DNA of 64,000 nucleotides from Sulfurospirillum sp. (GTDB lineage Bacteria > Campylobacterota > Campylobacteria > Campylobacterales > Arcobacteraceae). The notes beneath the pieces are model-generated. The model had not been told where the DNA came from. It saw only the letters and a list, made by a program, of their open reading frames with translations, and searched no databases. Below, one piece after another: positions 48,616 to 58,685 of this stretch (position 1 is the stretch's first letter; the number at the start of each line of letters is the position of its first letter). The stretch is taken from assembly GCA_030491005.1 (NCBI GenBank), contig JAKZMJ010000015.1:432019-496018 (forward strand), written 5' to 3'. The position numbers and the translations under genes are program-made.

Positions 48616-48948
48616 ATGCAAATGACATTACACATACAAAACTTATCTTTTTCTTGTATTATTGGTATTTTAAAGTATGAAAGAAAAAATGCTCAAAAAG
48701 TACTTATAAATTTAAGTTTTAAATATACATTTAAAAATAATATCTTTTTAGATTATGCAAAACTAGCTAAGAAAATAGAAAAGATTATGCTAAAAAAGAA
48801 ATTTGAACTTTTAGAAGATGGTATTATTTATTTAAAAAAATACCTAAATTCTAAATATAAAAGTAAATATAATATAAAAAACATTAAATTAAAAATATCA
48901 AAGCCAGATATTTTGCCTAAGTGCAAGGTAACTCTTTCTTGTAAATAA
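48616..48948 (+). CDS. folB: Dihydroneopterin aldolase FolB
   Basis: Folate-pathway aldolase. The 110-aa protein matches the family in LHIQNLSFSCIIGILKYERK, then QKVLINLSFKY, a DYAKLAKKIEKIM segment and LLEDGI, with the C-terminal KISKPDILPKC. It pairs with plsY, an order seen in other Campylobacterota. Confidence 0.85.
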   Translation: MQMTLHIQNLSFSCIIGILKYERKNAQKVLINLSFKYTFKNNIFLDYAKLAKKIEKIMLKKKFELLEDGIIYLKKYLNSKYKSKYNIKNIKLKISKPDILPKCKVTLSCK

Positions 48949-48992
48949 TCTACTAAAGTTATCTTGCAACTTTGATAAAAACAGTATGATAG

Positions 48993-49598
48993 TTATATTT
49001 TTTCTAATTCTTCTAAAGCTTTATCTATATCATCAAAAGATATATTTTTTAAATCTTTAACATCTTTATCCCACCATTGCAGTGCAATTAATCGCTTAAT
49101 TTGCTCTTCATCAAATCTATATTTTAATACTTTTGCAGGAACTCCTCCAACTATTGCATAAGCAGGGACATCTTTTACTACAACTGAACCACCTGCTACA
49201 ATAGCTCCATCTCCTATACTTACACCTCTTTTAATAATAGCTAAAGAACCTAACCAAACATCATTGCCTATTATAGTTTCACTTGGACGTGTAAGTTTTT
49301 TTTGTTCAAAGTTTTCTACATAATCAGGAAAATGCAATTTTAAATTGTACTGAAAAGCTGAAGAACTAAGCCAAGTAATAGGATGATCAAATGCACCAAC
49401 TTCACAGTTTTTGCCAATTGAACAGTACTTGCCCATTTTAGTTGCAGGAAATAAAGTCGTCCCTGCATTAATAAAAGTATAAGATCCAACATTACAAGAA
49501 TGCTTAACATTCGCATTTCCTACTAATCTAACGGGGGCATTTAAAACTGAACTTTTGGCAAGTTTTGAATCTTTTGATATATAATTAATATCTTTCAT
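48993..49598 (-). CDS. Hexapeptide-repeat acetyltransferase
   Basis: A 201-aa left-handed beta-helix acyltransferase (CatB/LbH type): repeats such as [20 protein letters not shown] and [20 protein letters not shown], with FDHPIT containing the catalytic-type His. It overlaps the CDP-glycerol transferase gene by four bases and probably acetylates a surface-glycan component, though the substrate is inferred. Confidence 0.88.
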   Translation of the reverse strand: MKDINYISKDSKLAKSSVLNAPVRLVGNANVKHSCNVGSYTFINAGTTLFPATKMGKYCSIGKNCEVGAFDHPITWLSSSAFQYNLKLHFPDYVENFEQKKLTRPSETIIGNDVWLGSLAIIKRGVSIGDGAIVAGGSVVVKDVPAYAIVGGVPAKVLKYRFDEEQIKRLIALQWWDKDVKDLKNISFDDIDKALEELEKI

Positions 49599-50686
49599 TT
49601 TTTTATCCTTTTTATTTTTTTATTTCGTTTTTTTATTAATTTTGAAATTTCATTTATAAATTTTTGTGTACTTTCACCTTTTTTATACTCACCTAAATAG
49701 AATTTTTTAACTTCTTTTCTTTTATCTTTTTGTGAGTCTTGTTTTAATGCTTTTTCAAGAATTTCTCCAAGCTTAGAGAAGTTGTCTTTATTTAATAAAA
49801 TAAATGCTTTAGTTAAGTCATTAATACTTTGGTCACTTAAAACCTCTATATATGAAGCTGGTTTATTTGTATGTAAATAATCAATCATCACAGAAGTATT
49901 ATCAAAAAATGCAAAGTCTACTAAAGTAAAGACATTATTGATATCTTCTTCTTCCATACAATAAGCTTTTTTTGATTTATTAACAATATCTAATATATTT
50001 TTATGTGCTATTTTAACATCTTCATTTCTAACTCCAAGGGCTGAATGAGGTTTATAGATTAAAATATTATTTTTATTTTTAAGTATAGTTTTTACAAGTT
50101 GCACTCCAAAAATTGGTACTGAAGTATAATTCATACTATCATGTGTAGCTTCCCAAGTAGGTGCATATAAAATCACTTTTTGTTTATCATTTTTTTTGAT
50201 TTTCATTTGTTTGATAAAATCTAGCTGTGGTCGTCCTACTTGTATGAATTTCTTTTTATTAAAATTTAATAAATAATCTTTATATCTATTAGTGCCTCTT
50301 TGTCCAACAGTAAAAACAAAATCATAAGCTTGAGATCTATTTGATCTCATAGATTCTTTTTCACTCTCCCCATGATTTAGATGTATATGATAAGCCCTGC
50401 TATTACTAATTGAATTAAAATTTTTCAAAGCATGATTGATATATAAAATAATACCAAATTCATTGTTTTGATAAAATGTAATTAAATCACTATATTCTTC
50501 AAGGTATATAAGCTCAAATATTTGTTCTTTTAAACATCTTAAATAAACTTCATAATCTGTAAGTACAAGAAGTATTTTATGCTTCTTATTCAAAACTTCT
50601 AAAGGTTTTTTCCATTGTTTAATCTGATAATAAGAATTCATATCTGAACTAAAATATAAGATTATTTCACAGTTTTTATAATTCAA
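49595..50686 (-). CDS. CDP-glycerol glycerophosphotransferase family protein
   Basis: A 363-aa protein resembling TagB/TagF transferases that use CDP-glycerol to add glycerol phosphate to a glycan or lipid. Conserved elements: [21 protein letters not shown] and [15 protein letters not shown]. Lys-rich C-terminus. It lies 10 bases after the cytidylyltransferase that would make CDP-glycerol, so the pair forms a route to a glycerol-phosphate surface modification in a Gram-negative. Confidence 0.82.
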   Translation of the reverse strand: MNYKNCEIILYFSSDMNSYYQIKQWKKPLEVLNKKHKILLVLTDYEVYLRCLKEQIFELIYLEEYSDLITFYQNNEFGIILYINHALKNFNSISNSRAYHIHLNHGESEKESMRSNRSQAYDFVFTVGQRGTNRYKDYLLNFNKKKFIQVGRPQLDFIKQMKIKKNDKQKVILYAPTWEATHDSMNYTSVPIFGVQLVKTILKNKNNILIYKPHSALGVRNEDVKIAHKNILDIVNKSKKAYCMEEEDINNVFTLVDFAFFDNTSVMIDYLHTNKPASYIEVLSDQSINDLTKAFILLNKDNFSKLGEILEKALKQDSQKDKRKEVKKFYLGEYKKGESTQKFINEISKLIKKRNKKIKRIKK

Positions 50687-50696
50687 TTTTGCTTCT

Positions 50697-51089
50697 TTAT
50701 AATTTTTTTATTTTATTTATTAGTTCAGTTGTAGAGATATCAGGAGTTCTTGGAAGATATATAACTTCACAAATATCTTTAAACTCATCAAATTTACCAG
50801 TCCAATCGCAACCCATTATTAAATAATCAGCTTTATATTTAAGAATATAGTCTCTTTTAAACTCTAAAGCTTCTTCTAAAAAAATATTATCTACAAAATT
50901 CAAAGAAGAGATAATGTGCATTCTTTCTTCTTGTGTGTATATAGTATTTCTTTTTTTCTTGTTAAAATTTAATTTATCAGAAGAAACACCAACTATCAAG
51001 TTAGAACCGTACTTAGAAGCTCGCTCTAATATTCTTAAATGTCCATAATGAAAAATATCAAAAGTGCCAAAAGTTAATATATTCTTCAT
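50697..51089 (-). CDS. tagD: Glycerol-3-phosphate cytidylyltransferase, TagD type
   Basis: Makes CDP-glycerol from CTP and glycerol-3-phosphate. The 130-aa protein has the nucleotidyltransferase motif GTFDIFHYGHLRILERA (HxGH), then RNTIYTQEERMHII and RTPDISTT, the family's RTxGISTT motif with Asp for Gly. RBS AAGGAATAATAATAA before ATG 51089. It leads the surface-glycan cassette. Confidence 0.88.
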   Translation of the reverse strand: MKNILTFGTFDIFHYGHLRILERASKYGSNLIVGVSSDKLNFNKKKRNTIYTQEERMHIISSLNFVDNIFLEEALEFKRDYILKYKADYLIMGCDWTGKFDEFKDICEVIYLPRTPDISTTELINKIKKL

Positions 51090-51330
51090 TTATTATTATT
51101 CCTTCTTATTTAAGATTTATAAATTATATTTATATAAATTAAATAAGTCAAGATTATAATTTAAAACTAATAATTTTTTACAAATTTTTTACTATATGAC
51201 ACAATTTTAAGATTTTGGTTTTAAATATTATGCTGTAAAGATAAGTCACAATAATTTCTTGACATATTTTAAAAGTAATATTTATCATATATTGTATATA
51301 ATATTTGAAATTTAATTATTATGAGTATAT
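51090..51330. other. Divergent intergenic region
   Basis: AT-rich spacer between the divergent tagD and comM genes. TATAAT at 51297-51302 is a likely -10 for comM, with TTGACA at 51259-51264 too distant (32 bases) to be its -35. Nothing else recognisable. Confidence 0.4.
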
Positions 51331-52842
51331 ATGAAAAAAATAAAATCAGCCACCTTGGATACAATAGAAGCTATAGATGTTGATGTTGAAGCTACATTTA
51401 CAAAAGGCTTACCATCTTTTACAATAGTAGGTATGGTAAACTCCTCAATTCAAGAATCAAGAGATAGAGTTAAATCAGCTTTATTAACAAATGAATTTAA
51501 ATTTCCACCTAAAAAAATCACAGTAAATCTAGCTCCTTCAGAGATTAAAAAACAAGGAACACAATTTGATTTATCAATTGCTTTACTAATAGCACTTTAT
51601 GATAAGAAAAAAATAACATTTGATGATTTTCATATATTTGGTGAATTATCTTTAAATGGTGAGATTAAAGACAATAATTCTATTTTTCCAATAGTATTAT
51701 CTTTGGCAAAACAAGGTTTAATAAAGAAGATTTTAGTTTGCGAAGCAAGTGCAAGAAAATTATCAAAAATACCAAATATCAATATATATATAGCAAGTAA
51801 TTTAACAAAAGCTATTGAGTTTTTTACATTTACCAATCAAGATGATTTTTTGTATAAGTCTGATTTTATAGGATATGAAACTATAAAAATAAGAGATGAA
51901 GTATTTTATTTAAATAAAGAATATTTATTAGATTTTAATGAAGTAAAAGGTCAACGCATAGCAAAAAAAGCTGCCATGATAAGTGCAGCTGGAAATCACA
52001 ATATCTTATTTGAAGGAAGCCCTGGTTGTGGCAAGACTATGATTTCAAAAAGACTTCCTTATATTATGACGCCTATGAGCCTAGAAGAGATATTAGAAAA
52101 TGCAAAACTAGAAGCTTTGGATTTAAAAGAACCAAGCTTCAAACCAATAAGAGTATATAGAAGCCCACATCATAGTTCAACTAAAGCATCAATATTTGGA
52201 GGTGGTAGTATAAATGCCAAAATTGGTGAAGTAGCTTTGTGCAATAATGGCATATTGTTTTTTGACGAATTGCCACATTTTGGAAAAAATATACTTGAAG
52301 CATTAAGAGAACCTTTAGAAGATTATCAAATATTAATAAGTAGAGTTAACTCTAAAATATTATATAAAACAAAATTTGTTTTTGTTTGTGCCATGAACCC
52401 TTGCCCTTGTGGTAATTTATTATCAACACAAAAAGAATGCCGTTGTTCGCAATTAGAAATTTCAAGGTATAAAAATAAACTCTCAGATCCTTTTTTAGAT
52501 CGTATTGATTTATATGTTGTGATGACAGATACATCTTTAGATGATAAATCAAGTATAAATTCAAAGCAAATACATCAAAAAGTAATAACTGCTTTTATAA
52601 TGCAAAAGCAAAGAGGGCAAAAAGAGTTAAATGGTAAACTTTGTGATGAAGATATCGTAAAATATTGTACCTTAGATGATACTTGTCAAAATTTACTAAA
52701 TAAAGCAATTAGTCAATATGCTTTATCTTATAGAGGGATTAATAAGGTATTAAAGGTAGCTAGAACTCTTGCTGATTTAGATTCAAGTACTAATATAACA
52801 AGTTCTCATTTATTAGAATCTTTATCTTATAGAAGAAAATAA
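51331..52842 (+). CDS. comM: YifB-family Mg-chelatase-like AAA+ ATPase, ComM type
   Basis: A 503-aa helicase-like AAA+ protein that promotes branch migration during transformation in other bacteria. N-terminal Lon-like fold region with APSEIKKQGTQFDLSIAL, Walker A EGSPGCGKTM (residues 228-237), Walker B GILFFDELPHF, Cys-rich CAMNPCPCG, and C-terminal YRGINKVLKVARTLADL. With comEC at 5161 it supports natural competence. Confidence 0.92.
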   Translation: MKKIKSATLDTIEAIDVDVEATFTKGLPSFTIVGMVNSSIQESRDRVKSALLTNEFKFPPKKITVNLAPSEIKKQGTQFDLSIALLIALYDKKKITFDDFHIFGELSLNGEIKDNNSIFPIVLSLAKQGLIKKILVCEASARKLSKIPNINIYIASNLTKAIEFFTFTNQDDFLYKSDFIGYETIKIRDEVFYLNKEYLLDFNEVKGQRIAKKAAMISAAGNHNILFEGSPGCGKTMISKRLPYIMTPMSLEEILENAKLEALDLKEPSFKPIRVYRSPHHSSTKASIFGGGSINAKIGEVALCNNGILFFDELPHFGKNILEALREPLEDYQILISRVNSKILYKTKFVFVCAMNPCPCGNLLSTQKECRCSQLEISRYKNKLSDPFLDRIDLYVVMTDTSLDDKSSINSKQIHQKVITAFIMQKQRGQKELNGKLCDEDIVKYCTLDDTCQNLLNKAISQYALSYRGINKVLKVARTLADLDSSTNITSSHLLESLSYRRK

Positions 52843-52933
52843 AATACCTTTATGCTTAGTTGCTTTTATATTGATTTGGCTACAATAAAACCAATATAGA
52901 GTTGATTTTACAAATAAATTTTAAAATAAGCTA

Positions 52934-52990
52934 GAGAGGAAATTAATCTAAAAAAGGGTTAATTCCCCGTACCCTTGGGTCGGTGGAGCA
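52934..52990 (+). ncRNA. Candidate structured RNA between comM and the IS cluster
   Basis: Two adjacent hairpins: GGAAATTAATC (52938-52948) with GTTAATTCC (52958-52966), and CCG-T-ACCC with GGGT-CGG (52967-52983). The segment is notably GC-richer than its surroundings. It is followed by GTGGAGCATC and no clear T-tract. No known RNA family is recognised. Confidence 0.3.
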
Positions 52991-53250
52991 TCATTTCTTT
53001 TACTATTTTATTATTTAAATTACTTATATATCTCATATCTTAACTTTCGCACCTAAAACAATCAATAAAATATCAAATAACAAGCAGATTATCAATACTT
53101 AATCCAAGATTTTCATGTCTATTGACAATATTATTTTAAGTGTAAATAATTAAAATAATATTCTAAAAATAAACTATAAAATACTATCAAAGAAGCTTTT
53201 ATACAGTGCTTATTAGCTATAATATGGATATTAAAAAAAAAGGTTTATTG

Positions 53251-53505
53251 ATGAATATTCAAGAGAAAATAACTAATATTATAAATGACAAGCTAAAAAA
53301 TCCAATTTTCAAGACAATGCAAGTACTAAATATAAAAACAATTTTATCTCAAAGTAAATTCACTAAGAAAGATGGTGTTAGTGTTTATATGGTAGTTATT
53401 CATTTTGTCTATATGTTGGTTATGAATAAAAAGATATCAACATTTTCAAAGCAAAGTGATGATAGTTTAAAAAAAGATGTTTATTATAGATTACTTAGCA
53501 ATAGT
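53251..53505 (+). pseudogene. IS4-like transposase, 5' part
   Basis: ATG 53251 (AAGG upstream) opens a frame of 85 codons, NIQEKITNIINDKLKNPIFK and onward to YYRLLSNS, ending at the IS481 insertion. The frame continues correctly into 56161 once the insertion and one copy of AATAGT are removed, giving a transposase of about 454 aa. Confidence 0.85.
53500..53505 (+). repeat. Target duplication AATAGT, left copy
   Basis: AATAGT directly precedes the left end of IS481 copy B and recurs at 56155-56160 directly after its right end. Confidence 0.9.
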
Positions 53506-53528
53506 TGTCAAGTTTCACCACGTTGTAC

Positions 53529-55076
53529 CAGCAATTCTAAGTGAAAATTTATATAGCTAAAATCTTCCAAAATAATATCAAAAATCACTACTAAGCAAAT
53601 TCACTAATACCCTTTATTTAAAGGCTTTATCAAGCTTTTTAATACCTAATTTTAGCTATAATATATCCTATAAAAGCCCATAAACAGGAGTGTTTAAACA
53701 AATGAGACAGACAAATATTTTCGATTTTTTAATAGAATCATTTACAGATAATATATCAAATGTAGAAGATACTAGAAAACAAAGAACAAATCTAGTTTAT
53801 AGTTTAAAAGATATTATATTATCAGCATTTAGTGTATTTTATTTTCAAAATAAATCTTGCTTAAGTTTTCAAAGGGATATTGATACAAGAAAAGGTATCA
53901 GTAATGCACAAACTATGTTTGGAATATCTGATATACCAAGTGATAATCATATACGAAACATGTTGGATAAAATAACACCCAATAGTTTTAAAAAAGTATA
54001 TGAAATAATACTTGATAAGTTAAGAGATATAGGAATATTAGATAAATTTTATTTTAAAGATGATTATATGCTTGTAGCATTAGATGGTACTCATTATCAT
54101 TCAAGTAAAAATATATCTTGTAAATGTTGTCAAAGTAAAACTAATAGTGATACAGGTGAAGTACATTACTATCATAGTGTTATAACTCCAACAATAGTAC
54201 ATCCTGATATAAAAAAAGTTATACCATTGATGCAAGAGTTTATATCAAATAATGATGGTAAAGATAAACAAGATTGTGAAGTAAATGCTTCTAAAAGATG
54301 GCTAGATAGTTTTAATAATCCAACTAATAAAAAACTTATTATTTTAGGTGATGATTTATATTCAAGAGAACCTATGATAAAAAAAGTATTAGATAAGAGC
54401 CATTCATATATATTTGTAGCTAAACCAACATCACATAAATACTTATATGAACAAATAGAAATGATAAAAAATCTAAATACTATTGATACAAAAATAATAT
54501 CCAAAATGATTAATGGTAAAAAGCAAATTTTTACATATAACTATATTAATAATTTAGCAATTAAAAATCCACAAGGAGATACACAACATCCACCACAAGA
54601 AGTAAACTGGTGTGAAGTTATAGTTACTAATGCTACGGGTAAGAAACTATATCATAATAGCTTTGTTACTGATATATCTTTGAATGTAAATAATGTTATA
54701 GATATAGCAACAGCAGGACGAAGTAGATGGAAAATCGAAAATGAAAATAACAATACTTTAAAAACTAAAGGCTATCATTTAGACCACAACTTTGGTCATG
54801 GAAAAGAAAATCTATCTAAAACACTTTGTAGCCTTAATATATGAGCTTTCTTATTTCATACAGTACAAGAACTTGATGATGATTTATATATGGAACTTCG
54901 TTATAATATTGGTAACAGAGAAGAGTTCTTTGTAGGTATTAATTTTTTAACAACAATGTTTAATTTTAAAAGCTTTAATAAAATGTTGGAATATATACTT
55001 ATTGCTCGCCAGACCGAAGAGAATGTAGATATGAAAGGATATATTATGTAGTTTTATTTTTGGGTTAGAATTGCTG
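53529..55076 (+). mobile_element. Innermost IS with 9-bp target duplication, ISAs1/IS4-like
   Basis: Inverted ends CAGCAATTCTAA at 53529-53540 and, inverted, at 55065-55076. The flanking direct repeat ACGTTGTAC (53520-53528 and 55077-55085) belongs to IS481 copy B. The CAG-start and 9-bp duplication suit ISAs1-like elements, but the family is not certain. Confidence 0.88.
53702..55051 (+). pseudogene. Transposase of innermost IS, in-frame TGA
   Basis: Start ATG 53702, 12 bases after AGGAG. DDE-type transposase: LVALDGTHYHS (Asp), ILGDDLYSREP (Asp) and RWKIENENNNTLKTKGYHL (Glu), ending HNFGHGKENLS. A TGA at 54842-54844 stops the frame after 381 residues, but it continues open for 68 more codons (FHTVQELDDDLYMELRY and onward) to TAG 55049-55051, as expected for a family C-terminus. 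A nonsense mutation is the simplest reading, so the element may be inactive. Confidence 0.8.
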
Positions 55077-56051
55077 ACGTTGTACCATTCCAAAAACAAT
55101 ATCTTGAAACACATCTGGTAAAATCTTAAATATTTCAGGCTTCGTTTGAAACCAACTATGAACTGCATTAAATGGAGTTCTGACTTTTAATTCTTTTCTT
55201 AAAGAACCATGTCTTCTATTGAAGTTGTAGTATATCAAAAATTTATTTAAATCTTTTTTAACATCATCTATATTTTCATAGTCTTGGGCTTTGATTGTAG
55301 CATTTTTAATAGTTCCGTTTACTCTCTCTACCATTCCATTGGTTTGTGGTGTATATGGAGCTGTTAGTCTATGTTCTATACTATCTTCTTTACATTCTAC
55401 ATCAAACTTGTGATTACCACTTACAATTCCTTTGCCTCTTGCCCATTTATCTGTAAATTCCAATCCATTATCTGTTAAAATATGAGTTAAGTAAAAAGGA
55501 AAAAACTCTTTACAAACTTTTAGAAATTCAACTGCATTATTAGATGATTTGTTTTCATATACTTTGTAATATAGTAGCCTTGTAGCTCTGTCTATTGCTA
55601 CAAATAGATAAAACTTTTGTTTATTAAACTTTGGTAAATATGTTACATCTATATGCAAATATCCAGGTTCGTATTCTTTAAATTTCTTTGCTTTTTCTTT
55701 TTGTTCTTGTGGGACTCTATTTATATCAAATGCTTTTAAAGTTCTATAGATATTACTTCTATTTGCATTTGGGATAATATCAACCATTGTATCTACTAGG
55801 TCATCTAGTTCCATCCAAGTCATTGTCCTAACTACTTTTATTAACTCTTTTTCTAAAGATGTTAAAGTTGTTTTTATATTATGTGGTCTTGAACTTTTAT
55901 CTTCAATAAAATCCCTATCTTTCCATTTAGAGATAGTTTTAATATTTAGATTATAATTATTTGCTAATTCAACATTTGTTAAATTAGATTTCTGTATTAT
56001 TTCTCTTATGTGCTGGTTTGTTCTAGCATTAGAGTGATAGGTTTGTGACAT
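55065..56051 (-). CDS. IS481-family transposase, copy B
   Basis: Identical to the copy A transposase over residues 1-325 with the same DDE residues (Asp135, Asp194, Glu242). The last three residues differ (QQF instead of GET) because the inner IS inserted at the end of the gene and supplied a new stop. Probably still able to make a functional enzyme, though the right inverted repeat is now about 1.5 kb away. Confidence 0.93.
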   Translation of the reverse strand: MSQTYHSNARTNQHIREIIQKSNLTNVELANNYNLNIKTISKWKDRDFIEDKSSRPHNIKTTLTSLEKELIKVVRTMTWMELDDLVDTMVDIIPNANRSNIYRTLKAFDINRVPQEQKEKAKKFKEYEPGYLHIDVTYLPKFNKQKFYLFVAIDRATRLLYYKVYENKSSNNAVEFLKVCKEFFPFYLTHILTDNGLEFTDKWARGKGIVSGNHKFDVECKEDSIEHRLTAPYTPQTNGMVERVNGTIKNATIKAQDYENIDDVKKDLNKFLIYYNFNRRHGSLRKELKVRTPFNAVHSWFQTKPEIFKILPDVFQDIVFGMVQRQQF

Positions 56052-56154
56052 ATTTTAAATCCTTATGTGTTGTAAAGATTTTACACTTATGTTGTTTAAT
56101 CTATCACTTTCTTATTTATGAAACTAGGCAACCATAACGTGGTGAAACTGGACA

Positions 56155-56160
56155 AATAGT
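56155..56160 (+). repeat. Target duplication AATAGT, right copy
   Basis: Direct copy of 53500-53505 at the right boundary of IS481 copy B. Confidence 0.9.
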
Positions 56161-57270
56161 AACTACAACTGGAGAAAACTACTATCTTTATCAACATTAA
56201 AGATACTAAAATTACTTCATAAAGTACAAGATAAAAAAGCTGTAAGAGTTTTAATTATTGATGATACAGTTGAGGGAAAAGTTGGTAAAGATATAGAGGG
56301 TAGTAGTGACTACTTATGGAGTAATAAAGAGAAACGAACTATTAGAGGTATCAATGTTGTATCTTTAAATTATAGTGATGGTTTCTCTAACTTGATGTTA
56401 GACTTTGAAATTGCTACAAATAAATATGCAAGAGTAGCACTAGAAAATTTTACTAATATTGTAGATTATAGAAGTAATGCTCACATAAGAAGACTAGAGA
56501 CACTAAAAGGCAAATCACAAATAGCAATAGCTATGGTTAAAAGAGCTGTAAATAGTGGTATATATGCTGATTATTTACTTGTTGATAGTTGGTATAGTAA
56601 ACCTTCATTCATTAAAGAGATGAATGAACTAGGATTAAAAGTTATTACAAGAGTAGCAAATAACAATAAAATATGGAACTTTTTAGGAGATAGAAAAACA
56701 CTAACAGGTATCTATGATAAATATAAAAAACTAAAAGATATAAAGTCTGGAACCTATGGCAAAAAAGTTAAATATAAATATTTTTCAGTTGTAGTTGAAC
56801 ATAAAAAAGCTGGTAAAATAAAAATAGTATTTTTAAAGACATCAGATAAATTAATACCAATTGTATCAACAGATTTAGATATCTCAGACGAAACAATTAT
56901 TGAGACTTATAGAAGAAGATGGGATATAGAACAAGGTTATAAAGAGCTTCGTGAACACTTTGGATTTAGTACAGAAGAAAATAGAATATATGAAGCTCTT
57001 ATTGCTAGAATTACACTATCATTTTTTACATATAATATAGTTAGTTATATCAATCGTATTAGTCATGAACCTAAAACCATAGGTGGATTGTTTAAAGATT
57101 TAGAATGTGAACTACATACTTTAGCAATTGCTATGCAAACATTTATATTAATACTCAATGAAATAGCACAAATAGAAGAGATTGTAAATAGAAATGATGA
57201 TTTTACTACTATTATTGATATATTAAAGGATGTGACACAGAAGTTACTTGGTTTTAGGTGCGAAAGTTAA
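56161..57270 (+). pseudogene. IS4-like transposase, 3' part
   Basis: Continues the frame broken at 53505, starting NYNWRKLLSLSTLKILKLL. DDE-type core of the IS4 superfamily: VLIIDDTVEGK (Asp), YLLVDSWYSK (Asp) and ETYRRRWDIEQGYKEL (Glu), the last in the IS4 YREK-like region. The stop TAA overlaps the right inverted repeat. Non-functional while split; precise loss of IS481 would restore it. Confidence 0.88.
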
Positions 57271-57348
57271 GGTAAGATATCTATCCTTTTTTAAAATTTA
57301 ATTTATTATAAGCTAAATCACTAAAAATTATAAAAATTATAAAAAATA

Positions 57349-58685
57349 TATACTACCCCAATATGTCAAGACAACTACTTATAAAATCTAATTTTCTTCA
57401 TCACCTGTAACTTTATGCTACAATTTCATCTGATTTACTATAATTTTCATCATTAATTTTAATACTTTCATAGTATACATTCATTTGTTTTTTATAATCT
57501 AAAGTCTCGTGAAATCTTCTATAATTATAAAATTCCATATAATCTGCAAGATCATTTTTTAATGTTGATATTTTAAAATATTCATTGAGATAAATCTTCT
57601 CAACTTTAGCACTACGCCAAAATCTTTCTATACAGATATTGTCAGTTGCTCTACCTTTTCCATCCATTGAAATAATAATACCATTATATTTTAAAGTTTG
57701 AGTATGGATATAGGATGTATATTGGCTACCTTGATCTGTGTTAAATATTTCAGGCTTCCCATATTTAGATAGTGCAACATTAAGTACTCCCATTACTAAA
57801 TCTGTGTCCATTGTGTTGGATATTCTCCAAGATAAAATAGCTTTGGAGTACCAATCAATTATTGCAGCCATATAAACCATCCCGTCTTTGATTTTAATAT
57901 AGGTGATATCGGTACTCCATACTTGATTGGCTCGTACAATATCTAGCCCTCTAATCTTATAAGAGTGTTTAGGATGTTCTTTATTAGCCCAACTTGTATT
58001 TGGTGGTCTAACAGCTAGTACTGCTCTTAAACCTAATTGTTTACGATATTCTCTCACAGTATTAATACATAAAATATGACCTCTTTCAAGTAGCTCTTGA
58101 TGTACTTTCATATAACCATAACAGGGTATATCTTCAAATATATTTACTATGGCATCTTTGATAGATTGTTTTACAAGATTTACCATTGGGACATAAAATA
58201 GATTACTTCTATTGTAATCAAGTAGTTTACATTGTTTTACAACTGATATTATTTTGTGCTTGGATTTATCAATAATTTGTTTTTTACTAGATAAGTCCAA
58301 GCTCTTTAGCTTTCCCTGCATCCAATTATACTCCACTGTCAATTGACCAACTGTTTTTGCATACTCATCATTTTTAGCTTTTAATTGTATGATTTCATCT
58401 TTATATTCTCGTACAACTTTTAATGGTTCCATTGCAATCTCTGCATTTTCAAGAAATATCTTTTTCCAGTTATGCAAGTTTTTAGGTGTTATATTATTTT
58501 TACTTGCTATCGTATTTAATGTATCTTCATTTCTTAAAACTTCAAGAACTACTTTTGTTTTAAATTCAGCACTATATATTGTTCTTTTTCGGCTCATATT
58601 TATACCCTTTATTTTTATTGTTTAATTTTACTCTTTTGAGAATTAAACTTTACAAAAAATTGTTTGTTTTTCTTGGGGTAGTATA
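57349..58685 (-). mobile_element. IS3-family element
   Basis: Inverted ends: TATACTACCCCAA at 57349-57361 and its complement at 58673-58685. If the outer TATA on each side is a 4-bp target duplication, the element is 57353-58681 (1329 bp) with ends CTACCCCAA. It carries one fused transposase gene and lies 76 bases beyond the IS4-like element. Confidence 0.82.
57413..58597 (-). CDS. IS3-family transposase, single fused ORF
   Basis: A 394-aa protein combining an N-terminal helix-turn-helix (RTIYSAEFKTKVVLEVLR) and a leucine-zipper-like linker (about 60-95) with an integrase-type core: VWSTDITYI, FNTDQGSQYTS and ERFWRSAKVEKIYL supply the DDE triad. Most IS3 elements express this from two frames by slippage; here it is one frame, as in some subgroups. 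Appears intact. Confidence 0.93.
   Translation of the reverse strand: MSRKRTIYSAEFKTKVVLEVLRNEDTLNTIASKNNITPKNLHNWKKIFLENAEIAMEPLKVVREYKDEIIQLKAKNDEYAKTVGQLTVEYNWMQGKLKSLDLSSKKQIIDKSKHKIISVVKQCKLLDYNRSNLFYVPMVNLVKQSIKDAIVNIFEDIPCYGYMKVHQELLERGHILCINTVREYRKQLGLRAVLAVRPPNTSWANKEHPKHSYKIRGLDIVRANQVWSTDITYIKIKDGMVYMAAIIDWYSKAILSWRISNTMDTDLVMGVLNVALSKYGKPEIFNTDQGSQYTSYIHTQTLKYNGIIISMDGKGRATDNICIERFWRSAKVEKIYLNEYFKISTLKNDLADYMEFYNYRRFHETLDYKKQMNVYYESIKINDENYSKSDEIVA

Larger units (their letters stand above)
53506..56154 (-). mobile_element. IS481-family element, copy B, itself interrupted
   Basis: Ends TGTCAAGTTTCACCACGTT (53506) and, inverted, TGTCCAGTTTCACCACGTT (at 56154) match copy A in reverse orientation. 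A 6-bp target duplication AATAGT flanks it. An element of 1548 bp with a 9-bp target duplication has inserted near its right end; removing these gives 1092 bp, exactly the length of copy A. Confidence 0.95.
53039..57272 (+). mobile_element. IS4-like element, outermost of a three-level nest
   Basis: Ends are a perfect 21-bp inverted repeat, CTTAACTTTCGCACCTAAAAC at 53039-53059 and its complement at 57252-57272. Subtracting the inserted IS481 copy B (2649 bp) and one 6-bp target copy gives an ancestral length of 1579 bp. No clear target duplication was found at the outer ends. Confidence 0.88.

Noticed and set aside
48616..48948. Treating the short FolB as a pseudogene because of low conservation
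   Set aside because: Length, the LxxLxF N-terminus and its place after plsY match FolB of related bacteria, and the frame is intact.
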